Source: Ensifer adhaerens
Lineage (GTDB): Bacteria > Pseudomonadota > Alphaproteobacteria > Rhizobiales > Rhizobiaceae
Length of the DNA: 64,000 nt
Reading direction: 5' to 3'
Assembly: GCF_002940685.1 (NCBI RefSeq)
Contig: NZ_PNFP01000003.1
Span: forward strand, 186,001 to 250,000
The notes under the pieces are model-generated. The model ran no database searches, was not told where the DNA came from, and was given only the letters and a program-made list of their open reading frames with translations. This document shows positions 52,801-61,329 of this stretch, piece after piece (position 1 is the stretch's first letter; the number at the start of each line of letters is the position of its first letter). A program made the position numbers and the translations under genes.

Positions 52801-53787
52801 GGCACGGGCGGGGTCGTCGCGGTGAAACGTCCCGCGGGTCCCGAAAACGCAGAGGTAGACGAGCCCCTTGTCGTCGAACAGGAGCTCGCCCGGCGGGCCG
52901 CCGCAGCGGTGTGAAATCGCCTGAAGCGTTGCGCAGAGGTCCTGGTGCCGGCCGAGCGCTTCGGCGTCCTGGTGCTGGAGACCGATGATCCGCACGAACA
53001 CGACCGACACCGGCCTGATCTCTGCAAGCGTGTCCAGCCTCGCATCGCGATGGACATCGGCTTTTGTGGCCGGGGGCTCGCTGATCGAAGCCGTCGGCGA
53101 GGCGACCAGCAGCTCCTGAAGCTGCATCGGCAGGAATGCGACGAGCCATTCGTCGGCGATTTGCGGATGCGGTTGTGTAGCGACCGGCGCGCGTATCTCT
53201 CCGCCACCGTCGCCAAGGGCCTTCGCCGCCTCCGGCGACAGGACGACCTCCCAGCGATGGGCAAGCACCTGCGCGCTCGCGGCCTGAACGACCGCATCGC
53301 CCCCGGCGACCAGGTTCCAGACCGGCTGGCCGCCGATGGCCGCCGCCCAGAGCTGCCCGGCGCCAATGCCGATATGCAGGGTGGGCCCGATTTCGCCCGC
53401 GCCCGGATCTCGCCGCTCGCGGCTCTCCACGCAGATCGCTTCCGCGCACTCGGCCGCACATTTGACCGCGCTCGCCAGGCCCGTTTCGTCCGCTGGCCAA
53501 TAGCCAAGAAGCGAGTCGCCCGCAAAACAGAGGACTTCGCCGCCCCGGTCGCAGATATGATCCGCGCAACGCGCATAGGAAAGACCTAGCAGTTTCGGGA
53601 TCTGCACGAGGCCTTCCTTGCCGCGTCTCGCCAATTGCTCGACGAGGGCCGTGTAGCGCGAAACGTCGACAAAGATCACCGCGGCCGGAAACTCTACCGC
53701 CGCCGGTCGCTCTCCGTGAGCGCCGTAAAGCCGGCCGAGCAGGTTCAGCGGCAAAAAACCTTCGAGCGATTTTGCGATCGTCTCCAT
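49798..53787 (-). CDS. soluble adenylyl cyclase-like protein (tandem cyclase domains, NTPase, helical repeats)
   Basis: 1329 residues from ATG 53787 (AAGGA upstream). Cyclase domain 1 (~30-200) keeps both metal-binding aspartates, Asp41 in 'VIFVDVSRYTAL' and Asp91 in 'LCFAGDSLLGYW'. Cyclase domain 2 (~255-430) lacks them ('VVFVRIIGLQ') but has 'FDDKGLVYLCVFG', very like the C2 domain of mammalian soluble adenylyl cyclase. An NTPase with P-loop GEPGIGKSRL near residue 468 follows, then ~600 residues of TPR-like helices. The order C1-C2-NTPase-repeats is that of ADCY10. It probably makes cAMP (or cGMP), with regulation by the NTPase part. The stop lies in the RIME-like repeat. Confidence 0.85.
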   Translation of the reverse strand: METIAKSLEGFLPLNLLGRLYGAHGERPAAVEFPAAVIFVDVSRYTALVEQLARRGKEGLVQIPKLLGLSYARCADHICDRGGEVLCFAGDSLLGYWPADETGLASAVKCAAECAEAICVESRERRDPGAGEIGPTLHIGIGAGQLWAAAIGGQPVWNLVAGGDAVVQAASAQVLAHRWEVVLSPEAAKALGDGGGEIRAPVATQPHPQIADEWLVAFLPMQLQELLVASPTASISEPPATKADVHRDARLDTLAEIRPVSVVFVRIIGLQHQDAEALGRHQDLCATLQAISHRCGGPPGELLFDDKGLVYLCVFGTRGTFHRDDPARAVDAARAIGRHITDMGLAVSVGVATGDALFRVVGSARRRQLMVLGTPVNRAARLVMTASSDVLCDAPTERASRASFDFERRGTVQLAGLGDVAPVYRPLEPRPRALPAATLIGRERELAFLQHVFEETLGGSSRLVVILGEPGIGKSRLAATFTDNLHAAGIAIAITLAERDDRRSSLLAWRRVLETLLGLPVESDGLILLESITARIRTAPWIADRLPLLNDLLAIEIEQNEGTRHLEGAHRADATMRLLGDILGVLAPRPFALVLEDSQWLDSASLRLVDWVLGAVPSLMLVLCVRSEEVPEDLKQLRRRVEAGTEAEEPARRYRFLELEELDDGTVCELVSRTLGEVPPQQDLARRIAVLAGGNPFFAEEIALTLKSEGLIAVRDGLWRSIRPLEDLQYFEGVERVIRERVDRLDPISQDVIKAAAVIGRSFAFAELEALLKDELNAEGLASAVERLVDAHLVRRLSQAGNYEFRHDQTRDVVYGSMPGDLRSRLHASLAHWLERTRIEAMGGDLAVLVQHFEAAENKEKVVKYADLAAARALQVGAFREVESFLGICMAHEPKPQDWTPEQRLQAVRWRRKLAEAHYSRGDIHAQGIAVRNALKAAGQPVPVSSSATLLRLAAGGLRLAAQQVLPDKAKLARRDDRLSWEREMARCLNQAALVDYFELRFTRGMCNLIGAVTRAERTGRTTEMAVAASQLGCGFGMMGWRSGCGYFMERAERIATELADTAIHAHVCNLDALWQLGRGEWPGVDARLEQGQQFCLRAGDQLRWCNAQGMRFWSLYYRGEQAALEPTTIALLSRAQNAGNIQQEIWALRCKALCVLHTDQPREAVDILRLIGSAMLGSVDLAAQISAKGALALALARTGRHAESVQAAAETLQLVKLMRRPSSHSTLVGISGAAEVFLRGREAGLATAYEEWPHWEGQALRELKRYARVFPIGGPQLALWSGVSLWLEGKEAAAMSVWKEGMAAAQRLSLRRDEAMIAAELRRRRDRL

Positions 53788-54129
53788 GTTTCCTTCGCGC
53801 GGTGATTGATCACGAACTGCGCGAAACAGGGGCATTCTTCGCGCAGAAGTGCATTTATCCCTCGCCGATTTGCTGACTCTCGCATATTATTTAGCAATCG
53901 CTAAGAGGGCAGCCGGCTTCGAGATACCGGCAGTGGCGGAAACCGCGCAAGTTTCGGACTTTTTGCATTCTTCCCGGATGTCGATGTCCTTTTTGGGATT
54001 CACCGAAAGACATGAGCCACCGCGGCTCGCACACCGAGTTCAGGCGTCAGACGCATCTTATGGAGAGCGTTATGCCCGAGTGGAACTACGGATACCCACC
54101 CCCGCAGCACCGGTTCCAGGGAGGCGGCA
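53788..54129. other. divergent promoter region between cyclase and GMC-fusion genes
   Basis: This 342-bp region contains an inverted repeat TTAGC-AATC-GCTAA (53891-53904) in an AT-rich stretch, a plausible shared operator. A 23-codon ORF with its own GGAG site starts at 54072 and overlaps the downstream gene start. Nothing else gene-like was seen. Confidence 0.45.
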
Positions 54130-54143
54130 ATGGTCGGCGCTGA
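54072..54143 (+). CDS. possible 23-residue leader peptide overlapping the GMC-fusion start
   Basis: ATG 54072 follows GGAG at 6-nt spacing. The frame (MPEWNYGYPPPQHRFQGGGN…) ends at TGA 54141-54143, 14 nt inside the next gene but out of frame with it. The proline triplet CCACCCCCG and the overlap would suit a stalling or coupling leader. Evidence is only positional. Confidence 0.25.
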   Translation: MPEWNYGYPPPQHRFQGGGNGRR

Positions 54144-57100
54144 CTTCGACAGCGACTCTCACACGGCCTGGATATCCAAAGGTTTCGAAACGCTGGTCGA
54201 CCGGGTTCGAAAAGCGCCGGCAGCACTCCACTTTGACGTTCTCATCGTCGGCAGCGGCTATGGCGGCGCAATCGCGGCCGCCACCTTGGCCGGACGCACG
54301 AATGGAACCGGCACGGTCAAGGTAGGGGTGCTCGAGCGCGGAAAGGAGTATCTGCCCGGCTCGTTTCCAACGGGCCTCGGCGAATTGCCCCGCCATATCC
54401 GTCGCGATCGCAACAAGGAAGGTCTGGTCGACGTGCGCATCGGCCCGGAGGTCGTCACTGTGGTTGCGAACGGTGTCGGCGGCGGTTCGCTGATCAATGC
54501 CGGGGTCATGGAAGTTCCCGACGCCAAGGTATTTCAGTCGCGCTGGCCCGACGACCTCAAGGATCTCACCACCTGGCGGCAGTATTTCGACCGCGCATGC
54601 GAGCTTCTGGGCGGCGCGAAAAACGGCGTTGCGAACAGCATCTCGAAACATCCCGACGGCCTTCCGCAGAAACACAAGTCCTTCCGCAACATTGCGCCGT
54701 CCGGCTTCCGCGAGGCCGCGATCACCGTCGCGATGACGGACACGGAGAGTTCGGGAAACGTCAAGCTCAACAAATGCGTGCGCTGCGGCGACTGCGCGAC
54801 GGGCTGCAATTTCGGCGCCAAGAACTCACTCGACGTCAACCTGCTCGTGACCGCCTTGCGCAAAAAGGCGGAGATCTTCAGCGGGGCGACCGTGCTCAGC
54901 ATCGAAAAGGACGTTGGCAACTGGATCGTCAATTGCGTCTACACCGATGCGGCCCTGCGCGCCCGCGACGGCGAGGTTCTGCAGGTGCGCGCCGGCAAGG
55001 TCGTGCTGGCGGCGGGCACGCTCGGCTCATTCGAAATCCTGAAGCGCTCGCAGGCCGCCGGGCTCGCTCTTTCCCTCCATCTCGGCAATCATTGTTCCAC
55101 CAACGGTGACATGCTGGTGACGGACTATGCCACATCGAACCCGGTCAACACCGTCTCGGACGAGACCTTGCAGCCGTCGAAGCGTGCCATCGGCCCGACG
55201 ATCACCGGCGTCATCGATCTCAGAAAAACGGCGGGCGTTCTGATCGAGGAACTCTCCGTTCCGGCCAGCCTGCGGGTGGCCTTCACCGAGATCTTTGCAA
55301 CGCTGAACACCCTGCACGGCCTCGACCGGATCGACTGGTCAATGCATGCAAAGGGCTTTCCGACAGATGATGCCTATGTGGTGCCGACCGGCCGGATCGA
55401 ACATTCCGCCGTCTATGCGGTCATGGCAGATGACGGGGCTGCCGGCCGCCTGGAGCTCGACGGAACGGCGTCGGAGAGCAACGACGGCATCGCGCGGATG
55501 CACTGGGACGATCTGCCGTCCCTGCCGGTGTTCGACGCCGAGGTCGAGGCATTGGCACGACTGACCAGAAATACGGGCGGACGCATCATTGCCAATCCCG
55601 TATGGAAGCTCCTGCCGGTTGGTTTGAACTGGCTGCTGCAGAACAAGCGCGGTCCACTGACGACCGTGCACCCGCTCGGCGGATGCGTGATGGGCAACAG
55701 CGGGGCGACCGGCGTCGTCGATCATCTGGGACGTGTCTTCAAATCGGATGCGCCGCTCGATTTTCACGGGGGTCTCGTGGTCCTCGACGGCTCGATCATC
55801 CCGACGGCGCTTGGCACCAACCCGGCGCTGACGATCGCGGCGGTGGCCTTGCGCGCCTCGGAGGCGCTTGCGGCAGAGTGGAGCTATGCCGTCCCAGCCA
55901 CTGCAGCCTCTACGGCCCCTGCGGCTCCTGAGCTGCCCTCGGTCCGCCCGGTGTTTCGCGAAACCGATGTCGCTGCGTCCGCTCCCGATGCCGACGCAGA
56001 GATCATCGAGCGCCTTGTCGGCCGGGTCAGGTTTTCATCCGGGGGGGCGCCAGCCGAAACCAGGATTGTCGAGCTCACGCTACGTTTCGAGCCGAAGGCG
56101 CTTATCGATCTGGCTCCAAGCAATGGCGGCGATGGTATCCTTAAGGTTGCGTCCGATGCCACGGTGCCGCTCGCCCGCAGCATGATCCGCATTTTCCCTG
56201 CGGATCAGTGGGAAAATCTGCACAAGACATGGGCGCCTGCCGGGCTGAAGGAGCAGAAGCTCGAGGCGATCGCCATCTTTACCGCACCCTTGACCGGTAG
56301 CCTGCGCGTCCTTGAGCGCCAGTCGAGCTGGGTTGGCGGCAGGATATGGCGTGCCGGCAAGGCCTGGGTGCTGAACCGCGGCCTGCGTGACAGCTATCAG
56401 GCGGTCGTTGACGGCGACGGTGGCCCCGGCTTTTTCGAACGCGTCCGGTCGGGCCTTGCTATCGCCAGCCGGTCCGGCGAGATCCGCGCCTTCGTCTATG
56501 ATCTGAAAATCGGTGCGCCCGACCCGATTACCGGCGGCATCGCGCTTGCGGGCGACCGGATCGTCGGCACAAAGCGCTTCACCTATGACCGGCGCTCCAA
56601 CCCCTGGCGTCAGCTGATGGAAGTGGCGCTGGAGCAGTTTCCGGGGGCGGAGGCAACCGGTGGCGGCGTGCTGACGCTTGACCTCGACTATCTCGCCCGC
56701 ATCGGGGTACCGCTTTTCCGCATGACGGAGCAGCGCGATGGCGTTGCCGCGATCGGGGCGCTCCTGACCTTCCTCGGATATTTCCTTCGGCTCCTCTTGG
56801 GCATGCACATCTGGAGCTTCCGCGCGCCGGACAAGGACAAGGATCCGGCAAACGACGTCGTGGACTTTCGCCCTCCCGCGCAGCTGAAAGTTCCCGGTGG
56901 TACGGTCGCCGCACAGCGGCAGACGCTCGTCGTCGGCACGACGAAGCCTCAACTCGGCGGGCCGCCGGTTCTTGGAAAGATCCTGCTGACCCGCTACCCC
57001 TATCCGGGAACGACGAAGCGGCCGCTGGTGATGATCCACGGATACAGCGCCGGCGGCACGACCTTTGCTCACCACGCCGTCGATCCGAACTTCGCCAGCC

Positions 57101-59841
57101 ATTTCTGGAAGACGGGGCGCGACGTCTGGATCGCCGACCTCAGGACCAGCCCGGCGCACCCGACCGCCAGCGCCGCCTGGAGCTTCGACGAAATCGGCAA
57201 GGAAGACGTGCCCCTGGTGTTGAAGACGATCTCGACGCAGACCGGCGCGCCGAAGCTCGACGTCATCGCGCATTGCATGGGCACGATGGTTTTCAGCATC
57301 GCGGCGCTGGAAGGCAAGATCACCGATCTCGTCGACCGGGTGGCCTTCACGCAGGTCGGACCGCTGGTGGTCTTCACGCCAGCCAACATCTTCCGCGCCT
57401 ATGTCGTGCGTTATCTTCTCGGCTTCCTGCCGGACAGCTACAGCTTCAACCCGGAGAAACCAACGCTCGCCGACGATCTCTGGGACCGCGTGCTGTCCAC
57501 GCTTCCCTATCCGGTGGAAGAGTTCGACGTCGAAAATCCGGTCTGGCCCTGGAAGCGAACGCCGTGGACACGGACCCGGCACCGGATGGACGCCCTTTAC
57601 GGTCGGGATTTCAACGTCGCGAACATGGAGCCGGAAATGCTGCGTTTCATCAACGAGCATTTCGGCGCGCTCAGCCTCAACACGGTTTCCACGACGGTTC
57701 ACTTCGTGCGCAACGCGATGCTCACGAACTACAAGGGCCAAAACACACTGGTTGCGCGAACCAAACTGGAAACGCTTTGGCCTTTCCCGACGTTCAGCGT
57801 GCATGGGTCGGCCAACGGTCTCACGGATCCGGCCACCGTCGATCGCATGCGCCGCATCTTTGACGACGCCGGCCGCGTTTATCTGGAACCCTATCTCAAT
57901 CCGGGAGCCGGCCATCAGGACGCACTGGTCGGCACGACCCGCCACGCGAGCTTGCAGAAGATCGAGGCGTTCCTCAACCAGAACATCCAGCGACAGCCCG
58001 TGGCCGCAGACACCGAGATGACGGCCTACCCGCCCTGGATCGGTCCCATCATCACGGAGGAGAATGGTGAACTGATCATCCGCCTCGGCGCGCTGCCGTC
58101 GATCCGCCAGACCGAGGGCGTGATCATGCTGCGCGTCCAGCTGAATGGCGACGACCTCCTGCGCCCGGACGGCCAGCCCTGGGATCTGCCCTACGTCCTC
58201 AGCCACATGATGGTCTATTGGTCACCCGCTCTGCGCGACATTGGCTGGGATGCATTCAAGGCGCCGCTTCCCACGTCGATGCCGGGATACGATCCGAACT
58301 ATCCCGGGAACGCATTGCTCGTCCTGCTCGCCTACGCGGAGGATGCCTTTCTGGCCCCGCCCGGCGCCATAGAGGCCGAATACTACGCGCTTGCCAAGGA
58401 AGGCATCGTCTACGAGGCATTTCCGCTCGCATCGAACGCCAATCCGGAAAAAATACTGGAAGCGCTTCCCTTTAGGCGTTTCGAGCGGATTTCCAGCGCG
58501 GTCTCCCGGACAATGAATGCGCCCCGACCCGACATCAATCCGGGCAAGGGTTCGAAACTGGCGCCGAACCGGCTCGTCTTCAAGGACATGACCCCAACGA
58601 CAAACCTCACGGTTGACGCCGGTCCGGCGACAGGAACGACTGCCGCATCCGCAATGACGCTGAATTTCCTGATGGGCGAGTCCGCGCTCGAAAATCTGGT
58701 CGAGCAGGACCGGGCGCTGATGGACGGCGTCATCCCCTACGATTCGCCGCAGGGCCAACCGGCGTCCGGCGATACCAGCTTCATCCTGGCGTCATGCCAG
58801 TATCCAGCCGGCTTCATCGACGGCAAAGTCGCCTATCGCTCCTATGCGGACGTCGCCGGCAGAATAGGGGCGGGCGCGGGGATCCAGCCAAAATTCGCAC
58901 TCTTCGTCGGCGACCAGGTCTATGTGGATCCGACCGCGGGGCTCTATGATCCGGCCGCCAACGATGACAGGTACCGTCTCCCCTACGAGGCGTGGCTGCG
59001 CGAACGCAGCGTGCGCGAGGTCTTGCGACGCATGCCATCGTTCATGCTGCTCGACGACCACGAGATCGGCGACAACTGGGAGCCGCTTGCGTCTCCGAAC
59101 GATATCGGGTCGAACGCCGATCTGAAGAAGTACGGCCTTGAGGCCTATGAAAAATATCAGCGCGGGCTGTTGAAGAGCCTGGAGGAGTTCGACTACGAGG
59201 GCTTGCATTTCTTCCTGCTCGACACCCGAAGCCAAAGATCGCACCGCAAGATCGGCGCCGGGCTCGCCAATGCAACCCTGTTCAAGGCGGGCAACGGCGA
59301 GACGTTCAGTCGGCTGGAGACGTGGCTTGGAAAGGTCGGCCCCAAATTCATCGCGTCGCCGGCGATGTTCCTGCCGCGCCACAGGCGGGCAGTCCAACGC
59401 GACGCCAGTCTCAGTCCGGACAATCTGAGTGCGCTGCATTCCGACGGTTGGGATGGCTATCCGAACAGCCTGCGCGATGTTCTCGGCGTCATCGCCGCCG
59501 GAAAGATCAGGCATGTCGTGTTCCTCTCCGGTGACGAGCATCGCGGCTGCGTCGCGACCGCGCAGCTGACGGAGCTGGACCACACACCGCTCACGACCGT
59601 TCATTCGATCCATACCGCCGCGATGTACGCGCCCTATCCCTTCGCAAACGGGATCGACGAGGACATCGTCGAGCAGGAAACCTTCGAGTTCGACTACATG
59701 GGCAAACGCTATCGCTGCGTCGTCGAAGCGACGCGCCCCGCTCCCAGAGATGGCGCAACGTACCTTCGCGTCCGGCAGGACGCGGGCGATTGGAAGCTCG
59801 ACTGCGAGTATGCCGGGGCCGTGCAGACGCTCGTGCTCTGA
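54130..59841 (+). CDS. trifunctional fusion: GMC oxidoreductase + alpha/beta hydrolase + PhoD-like phosphoesterase
   Basis: 1903 residues; ATG 54130 has GGGAGG 5 nt upstream. Residues ~35-590 are a GMC flavin oxidoreductase: FAD motif GSGYGGAIAA at 41-50, a C-x2-C-x2-C-x3-C cluster 'CVRCGDCATGCNFGAK' near 217, and 'HPLGGCVMGNSGATGVVDHL' near 515. Residues ~620-930 are of unknown fold. Residues ~960-1310 are an alpha/beta hydrolase with oxyanion 'MIHGYSAGG' but Cys1049 at the nucleophile position ('IAHCMGTM'). Residues ~1580-1890 resemble PhoD phosphodiesterases: 'FVGDQVYVDP', 'LLDDHEIGDNW', 'LSGDEHRG'. No signal peptide is seen. The substrate may be a sterol-like or lipid alcohol ester (inference). 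Confidence 0.88.
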   Translation: MVGADFDSDSHTAWISKGFETLVDRVRKAPAALHFDVLIVGSGYGGAIAAATLAGRTNGTGTVKVGVLERGKEYLPGSFPTGLGELPRHIRRDRNKEGLVDVRIGPEVVTVVANGVGGGSLINAGVMEVPDAKVFQSRWPDDLKDLTTWRQYFDRACELLGGAKNGVANSISKHPDGLPQKHKSFRNIAPSGFREAAITVAMTDTESSGNVKLNKCVRCGDCATGCNFGAKNSLDVNLLVTALRKKAEIFSGATVLSIEKDVGNWIVNCVYTDAALRARDGEVLQVRAGKVVLAAGTLGSFEILKRSQAAGLALSLHLGNHCSTNGDMLVTDYATSNPVNTVSDETLQPSKRAIGPTITGVIDLRKTAGVLIEELSVPASLRVAFTEIFATLNTLHGLDRIDWSMHAKGFPTDDAYVVPTGRIEHSAVYAVMADDGAAGRLELDGTASESNDGIARMHWDDLPSLPVFDAEVEALARLTRNTGGRIIANPVWKLLPVGLNWLLQNKRGPLTTVHPLGGCVMGNSGATGVVDHLGRVFKSDAPLDFHGGLVVLDGSIIPTALGTNPALTIAAVALRASEALAAEWSYAVPATAASTAPAAPELPSVRPVFRETDVAASAPDADAEIIERLVGRVRFSSGGAPAETRIVELTLRFEPKALIDLAPSNGGDGILKVASDATVPLARSMIRIFPADQWENLHKTWAPAGLKEQKLEAIAIFTAPLTGSLRVLERQSSWVGGRIWRAGKAWVLNRGLRDSYQAVVDGDGGPGFFERVRSGLAIASRSGEIRAFVYDLKIGAPDPITGGIALAGDRIVGTKRFTYDRRSNPWRQLMEVALEQFPGAEATGGGVLTLDLDYLARIGVPLFRMTEQRDGVAAIGALLTFLGYFLRLLLGMHIWSFRAPDKDKDPANDVVDFRPPAQLKVPGGTVAAQRQTLVVGTTKPQLGGPPVLGKILLTRYPYPGTTKRPLVMIHGYSAGGTTFAHHAVDPNFASHFWKTGRDVWIADLRTSPAHPTASAAWSFDEIGKEDVPLVLKTISTQTGAPKLDVIAHCMGTMVFSIAALEGKITDLVDRVAFTQVGPLVVFTPANIFRAYVVRYLLGFLPDSYSFNPEKPTLADDLWDRVLSTLPYPVEEFDVENPVWPWKRTPWTRTRHRMDALYGRDFNVANMEPEMLRFINEHFGALSLNTVSTTVHFVRNAMLTNYKGQNTLVARTKLETLWPFPTFSVHGSANGLTDPATVDRMRRIFDDAGRVYLEPYLNPGAGHQDALVGTTRHASLQKIEAFLNQNIQRQPVAADTEMTAYPPWIGPIITEENGELIIRLGALPSIRQTEGVIMLRVQLNGDDLLRPDGQPWDLPYVLSHMMVYWSPALRDIGWDAFKAPLPTSMPGYDPNYPGNALLVLLAYAEDAFLAPPGAIEAEYYALAKEGIVYEAFPLASNANPEKILEALPFRRFERISSAVSRTMNAPRPDINPGKGSKLAPNRLVFKDMTPTTNLTVDAGPATGTTAASAMTLNFLMGESALENLVEQDRALMDGVIPYDSPQGQPASGDTSFILASCQYPAGFIDGKVAYRSYADVAGRIGAGAGIQPKFALFVGDQVYVDPTAGLYDPAANDDRYRLPYEAWLRERSVREVLRRMPSFMLLDDHEIGDNWEPLASPNDIGSNADLKKYGLEAYEKYQRGLLKSLEEFDYEGLHFFLLDTRSQRSHRKIGAGLANATLFKAGNGETFSRLETWLGKVGPKFIASPAMFLPRHRRAVQRDASLSPDNLSALHSDGWDGYPNSLRDVLGVIAAGKIRHVVFLSGDEHRGCVATAQLTELDHTPLTTVHSIHTAAMYAPYPFANGIDEDIVEQETFEFDYMGKRYRCVVEATRPAPRDGATYLRVRQDAGDWKLDCEYAGAVQTLVL

Positions 59842-60199
59842 CCCAATCGTCGCACGCAAGACGGTCAAGGCATAGCCGTCAGGCAGTCGTGACCGAAGCG
59901 CCGGGGGCTTGCGGTCATGTAAGCCTTGAACCCGACGCAAAGGCATATTTCAGGACGTCCGTCACAGCATTTCGCAGCGTCGAATCCACACGGTCGCGCA
60001 GCCCCTTGTCGTCGCTTGACAGTCGGTTCAAAATAAACTTAACATGTTAATGGATTGAAGTTTCCCGATGAAGAGCGAAGGGAAGCTTCAAGCGACCGGG
60101 GAGGTCTGCCGACCGGATAACCTTCATTTGAAGTGAAGGGTCCGGCGCGTGCATGCGATGCTCTTCGAGCACAAACATGGGGTCGACAGGGAGGAACTT
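59842..60199. other. intergenic region with the TRAP-operon promoter
   Basis: This 358-bp stretch has a TTGACA -35 box (60016-60021) and, 17 nt later, a TTAACA-type -10 inside a 12-bp palindrome. No supported gene was found; the in-frame upstream ATG at 60149 of the DctP frame lies in the untranslated leader. Confidence 0.6.
60039..60050. promoter_or_regulatory. palindrome TTAACATGTTAA overlapping the -10 of the TRAP operon
   Basis: A perfect 12-bp palindrome lies exactly where the -10 box is expected downstream of TTGACA (60016-60021). A repressor bound here would block the dctPQM-like promoter. The regulator gene is not in the visible sequence. Confidence 0.5.
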
Positions 60200-61255
60200 A
60201 TGAAACTGAGCAGACGGAACTTGATGAAGACTGGCGGTGCATTTCTTGCCGCACCCTTCGTTCTGAAGATGGGCGTGGCGCGTGCCCAGGAAACGGTGAC
60301 GCTGAAGCTGCACCATTTCCTGCCACCGGCGTCCAACGTTCATCAGCGGCTGCTGACGCCATGGGCGAAAACGCTGGCGGAGCAGAGCGGCGGTGCGCTG
60401 AAGGTCGACATCTTCCCGGCCATGCAGCTCGGCGGAAAGCCGCCCCAGCTCTACGATCAGGCGTCCAACGGCGTCGTCGATATCGTTTGGACCTTGCCCG
60501 GCAACACGCCCGGACGTTTCCCATCCACGGAAGTGTTCGAACTGCCGTTCGTGGCGGCAAAAGAGGCCACGGTCAATGCACAGGCCTGCCAGGAATATGG
60601 CCAGACGCACGTGCTGAAGGAAACCGGCGAGACGCAGCTCCTGTGCTTCTGGGCGCACGATCAGGGCCTGATCCATACCAACAAGGAAGTGAAGACCGGC
60701 GCGGATCTCGCCGGGCTGAAACTGCGCAATCCGACCCGCCTTGCCGGTGAAGCGCTGGCGGCGCTGGGGGCGACGCCGGTCGGCATGCCCATTCCGCAGG
60801 TGCCGGAGGCGCTGGCCCAACGGTCGATCGACGGCTGCGTCATCCCCTGGGAAGTCGTTCCCTCGATCAAGGTGAACGAGCTCACCAAGTTCCATACCGA
60901 GATCCCGGGTTCGCCGACGCTCTATACCGCAACCTTCTTCCTGGCGATGAACAAGAGCAAGTATGACGGCTTGCCGGCCGACCTGAAGGCCGTGCTGGAT
61001 GCCAATAGCGGCATGGCCTTCGCCAAGAAGGCCGGTGAAATGTGGGACAGCGTCGGTGCCGAGGTGCGCGCCGCGATCGAAGCGGCCGGAACCGGAACAA
61101 TCAGCACGATCAGCGAGGACGAGAAGGCGAAGTGGGTGGAGGCGACCAGGCCCGTCCATGACAAGTGGATCGAGGACATGCAGGCCAAGGGTCTCGATGG
61201 CAAGGCGCTGATCGCCGCGGCGCAGGAGCTTATCCAGAAGTATTCGGGCTCCTGA
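60200..61255 (+). CDS. TRAP transporter substrate-binding protein (DctP family)
   Basis: 351 residues from ATG 60200, preceded by GGGAGGAACTT. The N-terminus 'MKLSRRNLMKTGGAFLAAPF' is a twin-arginine signal (S-R-R-x-L-M-K). The mature part is a DctP protein: 'LKLHHFLPPASNVHQRLLTP', 'GNTPGRFPSTEVFELPFV', 'GLKLRNPTRLAGEALAALGA', 'IDGCVIPWEVVPSIKVNEL' and the lid arginine region. DctP proteins bind carboxylates; the conserved Arg in 'LRNPTR' contacts the carboxylate group. It is the first gene of the TRAP operon. Confidence 0.93.
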   Translation: MKLSRRNLMKTGGAFLAAPFVLKMGVARAQETVTLKLHHFLPPASNVHQRLLTPWAKTLAEQSGGALKVDIFPAMQLGGKPPQLYDQASNGVVDIVWTLPGNTPGRFPSTEVFELPFVAAKEATVNAQACQEYGQTHVLKETGETQLLCFWAHDQGLIHTNKEVKTGADLAGLKLRNPTRLAGEALAALGATPVGMPIPQVPEALAQRSIDGCVIPWEVVPSIKVNELTKFHTEIPGSPTLYTATFFLAMNKSKYDGLPADLKAVLDANSGMAFAKKAGEMWDSVGAEVRAAIEAAGTGTISTISEDEKAKWVEATRPVHDKWIEDMQAKGLDGKALIAAAQELIQKYSGS

Positions 61256-61329
61256 AACCTCCACCGCCCCATCCGCCCGAACGCGGCGTCTGAACGCGCC
61301 ACCACATGAACCAACAGCTCGAGGCCTCA

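Noticed and set aside
56080-58206. 708-codon minus-strand open frame opposite the GMC/hydrolase fusion
   Set aside because: Same antisense artefact: no domain motifs, and composition mirrors codon use of the sense gene.
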